A DNA stretch of 64,000 nt from Stachybotrys elegans (lineage: Eukaryota > Ascomycota > Sordariomycetes > Hypocreales > Stachybotryaceae). Made by a program: the position numbers and the translations under genes. The stretch lies in assembly GCA_020746835.1 (NCBI GenBank), contig JAGPNK010000011.1, forward strand, positions 372,001 to 436,000. The letters are read 5' to 3'. The notes under the pieces were generated by a model. That model had not been told where the DNA came from and ran no database searches. It was given only the letters and a program-made list of their open reading frames with translations. The number at the start of each line of letters is the position of its first letter. Within the stretch, counting starts at the first letter, position 1. This document shows, in pieces, positions 58,188 through 64,000 of this stretch.

Positions 58188-58991
58188 TCAAATTTCCTCT
58201 TCAACGATTGCCTGTTGCGCTGCCGCAATAGCAGCACTGATAGGGGAGATATCGGCAAATTGGACTAGGCGCTGGGAAGGCTTCCAACCCAGACTGACTG
58301 GCAGTCTTTCCTGCGAGAGAAACATGTACGCGCGATCCTTGAATGCCTTGAGCGTGGTGTAGTTGAAGCCAGAATTAGATTCCGGGACCTCTCCATCAGC
58401 CGTTAACATGAGTACAAAAGCGGCTTCGCCCCTCGCAGGGTTCTGCTGAGCAGGTGTCAGAGGAGAGACTGCCTCGAGGCGTGCACGGGTGCGTCCAAAG
58501 GATTCAACTGTAATATACTTTGGGTCGGCGCTGTCGTCCATTACAGTCTGCACGCGCGCTGGAATCACAGTGTTACTGTCATCTGCGCGCGCAAGTGAGG
58601 CCGGCCGCTCGATTCCTGCGGTGCGGTTGTTCAATTCCTCTAGATCAATGGCCGACTTGCCTCCGAGAACAGCAAAGGCGCCCCTTCCTGGAATAAGGCC
58701 AAAGTCTCTGCTCCAGTTTGTGGCGGCGAAAATGCCGTCGGCAATATTCTCGACCGTGATGTTGCGTCCACTGTGGTTGCTGGACGCTTTCGTTAGTCTT
58801 CCTTCAGAGTCAAAGTAGACGCACCCTTACATGTAACCATGGTTGGCGAGAGTGTTAAGCATCGGGCATGGACCGCGGGAGTCCGTTTCCCCTGCTGGCT
58901 TCCATGGCCGAATCGGCGCCGAGCGTGCCTCAAGCACAGAGGGAAGGGCAATAACAGGTGCCACCAGAAAGATGAAAGCCGAGTAACGCAT
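58188..58991 (-). CDS. heme-thiolate peroxidase (chloroperoxidase / UPO type)
   Basis: Two exons (58991-58831, 58779-58188) give 250 residues. A signal peptide (MRYSAFIFLVAPVIALPSV) leads to the proximal motif GPCPMLNTLANHGYI, where Cys-42 is the axial heme ligand. This PCPxLNxLANHGY block is diagnostic of the Peroxidase_2 family (chloroperoxidase and unspecific peroxygenase). The second exon continues GRNITVENIADGIFAATNW, SLARADDSNT and a helical C-terminus ending AAQQAIVEEEI. The length fits short-type UPOs. The enzyme should be secreted and use H2O2 for halogenation or oxygen transfer. It is convergent with the GH92 gene, 92 bp apart. The exact distal Glu cannot be assigned by eye. Confidence 0.88.
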
Positions 58992-61659
58992 TCTTAAGCC
59001 GGCCAATAGGTTTGTGGGCTGTGGATGTTACGGAAAGAAGAGAAAAAAGAGCGAAAAGGCCAACTGTCCATGTTGACTGCACACCAGGCTATATGTCTTG
59101 AACCGCAAATACATATTGGCTGTTCATTCACGGATATCACGGCGCTTCGGCCAGTTGAAGAGTCCGTCTGCAGTATCCATATTCTAGGCGCCAATCAGGC
59201 AACTTATCTCAGACTGAAGGATAGTAGGGACGCGACACCGATTGAGAAACAGCGCCGCCACACACCACACCTTTTGGCACGAATTGATTGCCGCTTCAAG
59301 CGACATTTACTTTTGCAGACAATGGTAGCAATGCAAACGCCCGTAGGTCAGGCAGAAAACTGCGAATACATTTGTAATTGGATGGCTATCATTGGGTTTC
59401 CCCGAATCTCGGAGAGTAGCACTCCGGATGCATTGCCGATATCAAAGGACCCTGTTGGGCATAAAATGCCTATTGTAGAAGTACGGAGCAGCATCCGCTG
59501 GCTCATCTTGGCCTAGGACCGCTGATTATCTCTCAGGTGCCTTTATTCCTGGACGCCACCACCCTGATGGAGATTGGAAACATATCTAAACTGTAGACCC
59601 TAACTCCGACTTTCCGCGTTTCCATCAAGATCTACTTGATTCACCCTGATAGGTGAAATTCTATCCATAGCATTGCTTACAGGCACGTGTTGTTTGCCTG
59701 CACGCCATAGTATACCGATTCCCCTGGGTGGCTTTGACAATTTAATATTCTCTTGGTAATGTTGGGTAAGTCATTCTGTGGCAGAGCTCAAGCTCACAGA
59801 CTACCCCCACGACTGAATCCAGAGCGATAATATCGCATGCGCCATCCGACTTTTGGCGAGTCTCAGGAAGAAAGACTTATCACCACGCAACAATCATGGA
59901 ATCGCGGAACCGCGGAACCGCGGAACTCGGGGTAACACGGTAATTTGGGCAATATCCCACATGACGCGTCGCCGTCCTGCAATGCAACCATGCCACGTTA
60001 TGTGACTCCCAATTCAAGGACATATCTGGGCATCCGACAGGCCTTGGACCAACTTCTACCCAATAGAGACAGCTACAGAACCTCAGTTATAGAAAGGAGC
60101 CTTTTTGCCGAATCGCCGCGTCGCTTGTCTTGCTATGGACGGCTAACGGGCCGGCTTTGCAACCGGCTGCGTCGACATGTCCCAGGTCAAATCATGCTCT
60201 GTATGCGTCTTGGACCAAGAATTAGTCATTCATGCGCAGTCGGCCGATCTGTGTAGTGTTTCTATGGCTTAGCATTTGGGAGTCGAGAAATCCGCCTCGC
60301 GCTCTTCACGCTCGGGATTGTGCCGTCGGGCGGAGAAGCGATTTTGGCACTTAGATGGTCTCATTTGGGCTTGACTGAGCATGGAAACTGGGCGCAATAT
60401 AAATGCTGGTGAATATTTACTGACGAGGAGGAAGGCGGCGATCGATCCCCTGATTCATAAGATATGGCTGCGGCTCCTTGGTCACGGTATATTATGTCGA
60501 GCAGACGGGCAGATAGAGAAGATTCTGTCAGTCATAACAACCTATGTAATAATGAATGAGATCAGAGCCTAATAACAGTGCATCTGCTACCCTGCGTAGC
60601 GGCTGACTCGGACTATCTCGTCTCGTACCTGGCGAGAGTTGAGAGACATAGGAGGCCTATGATCAGACCCCAAACCAGTCAGTCTAGCGTGCGTAACATA
60701 TGTAGGCATGTTTCATTTGGTCTAGGAACGGCGAGCTGTTATTTGTGTGGATGACAAGCCGCTTCATTCATGAGGCAGATTGTTCAATGCTGTGAGTAGT
60801 CGTCGACCTTGTAAATGGACCTCGATGAAGAGCCAAATTGGTGTAGAAGCTACGAGCGACTTGTCTCACGGTCCCAACGCGGTAACTATTGGCCACCTTT
60901 CGGAATGGTACAAGCCGTCTATGGTGCATTCTCACCACGCCTTCATTTGCTGTCGGGCAGACGAAGTGAGGGGCAAATGTTCAGCTGCGCCCGCGACTGC
61001 GCTTAGTGGGAACTGGCGCGTTGCTCGGCTACATGATGCCGGAGCGGACATGGATTGTGAGTAATCAAGCATTTGTGCAAACCCGGGAATGGCACGTACG
61101 TCCTTGCTCCTGACCCTGCTAGGAGATGGCATTAGCTTCATTCTTGACAGAGAGAAGTCCTCCGTACAGGGAGCTCTAACAACTGATGAGATAACCATGC
61201 CTGATCAGCGACTTTGTGGAGGCTTATAGCAAATCAATGTTTGATGATCAGTCAGCGGTCGATGCAATCCCGGCTTGTTGCAGAAACTGAAGCGGCCGAT
61301 CGTCTAAACATCCAAGTTCAGGCATGCCCCATGATAACAGCCTGGGCACCATGGATTTTGGAAGGATTCATACTACTTGTAGGCTCCTAGTCGAAAGGCC
61401 CAGTCATCCTGCTAGCGGAGCCATGATGAGCTTCCAATCAACGGTACTAGACAAACATCCGACCGGGTTTCCTTGCACCACTTCCTAGCATCTGCCCGAC
61501 AAGAAGGAAGCATGCATTATTAATTAGTGCTTATTTACCCCAGCAGCCCAGCTAGCCGCCAACAGGGCAGTCTGGGAGTGAGGCAAGACGCATAGATGCC
61601 TATGGCTGAGGGACTGTGCACTGTCAGTGATAGGGTGTTGCTTGGAGGTCAGACGTATA
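58992..61659. other. 2.7 kb intergenic stretch left of the MITE
   Basis: The left end holds the peroxidase promoter. A 163-codon plus-strand frame at 59025-59516 lies head-to-head with it but shows no family features and no good splice sites, so it is not called. The rest has only short frames. Three copies of CGCGGAAC lie at 59903-59926. No RNA gene recognised. Confidence 0.45.
59903..59926. repeat. three tandem copies of CGCGGAAC
   Basis: The octamer occurs three times without interruption and is followed by a fourth partial unit (TCGGGGTAAC). No function is evident. Confidence 0.8.
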
Positions 61660-61914
61660 TCCCTTTAAGTGTGCGAAGGCGACCTTGGGGTCACGGACAG
61701 GGTTTTTAACCAATAAAAATACAGAAAAAAATAGTAACTTCAGTTTCCTAGAAAATTCAGCTATAATAGAAGTCCTAGCATTCTTTCCCAGTACATAGAG
61801 CTACATTATGCATGTCTTTTATAGGGAAAGGGTCAAAGTTACTTCTTGTACCAGTCTAAATTGAGGGGTATGTGGGTCGAATACATAAGGGTCGCCTTCG
61901 CACACTTAAAGGGA
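61660..61914. mobile_element. 255 bp MITE with 25 bp perfect inverted repeats and TA duplication
   Basis: The left end (61660-61684), starting TCCCTTTAAGTGTGCGAAGG, is exactly repeated in inverse orientation at the right end (61890-61914). TA lies directly outside both ends (61658-61659 and 61915-61916), as expected of a TA target-site duplication. The 205 bp interior is AT-rich and has no coding capacity. These traits fit a non-autonomous Tc1/mariner/pogo-type MITE. It lies 66 bp upstream of the O-methyltransferase ATG, so it probably contributes to that promoter or 5' UTR. Confidence 0.85.
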
Positions 61915-61980
61915 TAGGTAGACCTACCAGCATCGACACACTTTTCTCCTCTATCATCCATCTGTAACCAAGTCTTTATC

Positions 61981-63422
61981 ATGGCAGATAACGTCACCGC
62001 CCTTGTCAAGCTGGCTGAGACCATCTCTCAGACGGCCAAAGCTTTGTCCGCAAAACTGGAGGAGAATGGCTCTGCCAGCCCGTCATTCGAGCTTGATGGC
62101 CTAGTAGAATACCCCAAGGTCCCAGAAATCGTCGGCCTGCAAATGCAACTTATTGACGCCGCCGCCGATATGCACCGACTCGCCCTCGGACCGACTGAGG
62201 CGTCTTTCGTTGGGCCTCTCTTTGTCAGTTTACCCCCATGTGCTATTCATGTGCCTGCCAATTCCTAACTGCCAACCTAGCTCAATTATGATGCATCCGT
62301 CATGGAAATCTTGAATGACTTTGACTTCTGGAACGCAGTCCCACTCGATGGCTCTGCCAGCTTCAGCGAGATTGCCTCCAAGGTCAACCTTCCCGTCAGT
62401 ATCGTTCGCCGTATTCTAAAATACGCCTTTGTCATTCGGCTCTTTGCCCCAGTTCCTGGGAAGCCTGATCATGTCAAGCACACCTCTTTCTCTGCTGCAC
62501 CTGTCAGACAGCCGCTTTTCAACCCTTGGTTCCATCACCACCTCAAGGAGGGTAGACCTGCGTCGGCACACCTTTCTGAGGCACTGAGTCGCTTCAGTCA
62601 AGGCAAGACAGAAGCAGCGGAGGACCTGATCGAAACTGCCTTCACAGTCGCCAATTTGGATCGACTTGATGAGCCACAGTCCTTCTGGGACTATATCAAT
62701 CGCCAAGTAGATGGCAAGCCGAGCAACCACCGAGCAACCATGTTCACCCAAGCTATGCAGGCAGCCTCTCGCTTTGCCGGATTCAGGGTTGAGGAAATCC
62801 TCAAAACTGGATATGACTGGAAGGCTCTGGGCGAGTCCACCATTGTCGATGTAAGATTTCCGATTCCGTCGCCAGTATGCCACTAATGACTTGATTGCTT
62901 CAGATGGGTGGCTCGAGTGGGCACGATGCTATCCTCCTTACACAGGAATTCCCTAACCTGAACTTTATTGTTCAAGATATGCCTGAAACAGAAAGCGGCT
63001 TCAATGAACGCGTGCCAGATGATCTGAGGTCCCGCATCCGCTTCGAACCGCATGACTTCCTGAAGCCTCAGGATACTCGCGGCAACGTGTACATGTTGAA
63101 GTTCATTCTGCATGACTGGTCGGACAAGTATGCTTGCCAGATCCTGGGCCACCTGGTCCCTCGCCTGGAAGAGGAAGGATCACACATTCTCCTTTTCGAC
63201 TCCATTGCGCCCCCTGATGTCACCGAGCTGCCGTTTAAGATGCCTGCACATGTGCTGGCTGGTGCTGATCTTCAGATGATGGCAGTTTTTAACTCCATGG
63301 AGCGAAGTTTGGACGACTGGAAAGCCTTGATAGCCAAGGTTGACAAGAGGTTGGAAATAACCTACATATCAGATATCCCTAATTCTCCCCAGAACCTCAT
63401 AGAGATTAAGCTTCGCAAGTAG
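61981..63422 (+). CDS. SAM-dependent O-methyltransferase (COMT type)
   Basis: Three exons (61981-62223, 62281-62850, 62904-63422) give 443 residues. A helical N-terminal dimerisation domain with a winged-helix part (FSEIASKVNLPVSIVRRILKYAF) precedes the Rossmann SAM domain with MGGSSGHDAILL (motif I, normally DVGGSSG) and FIVQDMPE (motif II). The catalytic His is in LKFILHDWSDKYACQIL (about residue 341), as in plant COMT and fungal secondary-metabolism O-methyltransferases. It probably methylates a phenol in the cytosol. A MITE sits at its 5' side, and another methyltransferase lies convergent downstream within 0.2 kb. Both may belong to a cluster beyond the window. Confidence 0.94.
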
Positions 63423-63632
63423 GGCAGCTGATTTGTCTAGATACGAGTCCACGATGTATGGGGTGGGAAGAGTTGTACGGTAGCAATAAATTCCTTACTT
63501 GTGTCAGTACAAATTTTCAACTATTCGGCCAACATGATAGACCAAACTGCAGACCAAGTGATTCACATTGCCCACAAATGTTATCCCAGGTGTGTATCTT
63601 AAAACTAAGATAGAATAGAACACAGAAAGCGT

Positions 63633-64000
63633 CTATTTCTTCGTCCCGAGAACGACCGCCAGGTATGGGCTCTTCATAAATGGTTCCCAAAACTTGGGAT
63701 CTTTCTTGTACACTTCAGTGCTCTCATACGGCACAAGATGGGCATCCAATCCGTACTTCTCGTGGAGTTCAAACGACCCACCATAACTAATCCGCAGAGA
63801 TGCAGCCTCAAACGCGAATATGGGATCAGAGTGAACTGTCACAGTGTAATTGTACCCCCCGGGTATCTCTCTGTAGTTGTCGAAGCTGACACCGTATTGG
63901 TTGGTTTGAACCGTTGGACTAAGCAGGTCTGCCACGCGAACGCCAACGAACTTGCCGCCGGGCTTGAGATACGCGGCAATATTCTTCCACATTCCTTCCA
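63633..64000 (-). CDS. class I SAM-dependent methyltransferase, partial (5' end beyond window)
   Basis: The C-terminal about 120 residues of a Rossmann-fold methyltransferase lie at the window edge. MWKNIAAYLKPGGKFVGVRVADL is the typical beta5 region of class I enzymes, and the frame stays open to the window end (EGMWKN), so the gene continues. The final part, FWEPFMKSPYLAVVLGTKK, ends at a TAG-type stop at 63633-63635. Motif I is not in the window, so substrate class cannot be told. It resembles the small methyltransferases found in fungal metabolite clusters. It is convergent with the O-methyltransferase, 210 bp apart. Confidence 0.8.
   Translation of the reverse strand, partial: EGMWKNIAAYLKPGGKFVGVRVADLLSPTVQTNQYGVSFDNYREIPGGYNYTVTVHSDPIFAFEAASLRISYGGSFELHEKYGLDAHLVPYESTEVYKKDPKFWEPFMKSPYLAVVLGTKK

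Noticed and set aside
59025..59516. 163-codon plus-strand frame
   Set aside because: No family features, no good start context and it overlaps the likely peroxidase promoter.

Overview
The window is genomic DNA of a filamentous ascomycete, most likely a member of the Sordariomycetes (Hypocreales-like). The grounds are short 45-80 nt introns with GTRNGT donors and CTAAC-type branch sites, Zn2Cys6 regulators, HET and DUF7708 proteins, sedolisin, GH11 and GH92 secreted enzymes, and many single-gene transcription units separated by 0.3-4 kb. I support 23 protein-coding genes, 2 probably broken genes and one weak exon. I saw no rRNA, tRNA or CRISPR. Gene models were spliced by eye, so exon limits are given in each entry.

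Left part (0-9 kb): a single-pass membrane protein, two small secreted proteins, a five-exon cytochrome P450 and an Old Yellow Enzyme. The last two are divergently oriented. Middle left (9.9-15 kb): a DUF7708/STAND-like protein and an AAA+ ATPase share a 386 bp divergent promoter. Both belong to families linked to fungal NLR-like signalling or chaperone-type ATPases. From 15 to 26 kb lies a plausible catabolic cluster: a BBE-type FAD oxidase (frameshifted), an allantoate-type MFS carrier, a Zn2Cys6 activator and, divergent from it, a full-length 5-oxoprolinase. Several HGATAR motifs in its promoters suggest nitrogen control. An arylamine N-acetyltransferase, an RNase H protein and a sedolisin follow (27-33 kb).

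Centre (34-49 kb): a TDT/SLAC1-family transporter with an unusual His-rich N-terminus, a 3.9 kb gene-poor stretch, a tandem GFA-domain protein, an MCT-like MFS carrier, a strongly codon-biased secreted choice-of-anchor-B protein and a GH11 xylanase with XlnR/Xyr1-type promoter motifs. Right part (50-64 kb): a DHA2 drug-efflux carrier, a HET-domain gene with a frameshift in a C6 run, a GH92 alpha-1,2-mannosidase with a defective 3' splice site, a heme-thiolate peroxidase, a 255 bp TA-flanked MITE with 25 bp perfect terminal repeats, and two methyltransferases that may be the edge of a secondary-metabolite cluster running off the window.

Cross-cutting oddities: three of about 38 introns have GC-AG ends, and three separate loci (FAD oxidase, HET, GH92) each look as if one base is missing. 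The latter is either real decay or a systematic assembly error.
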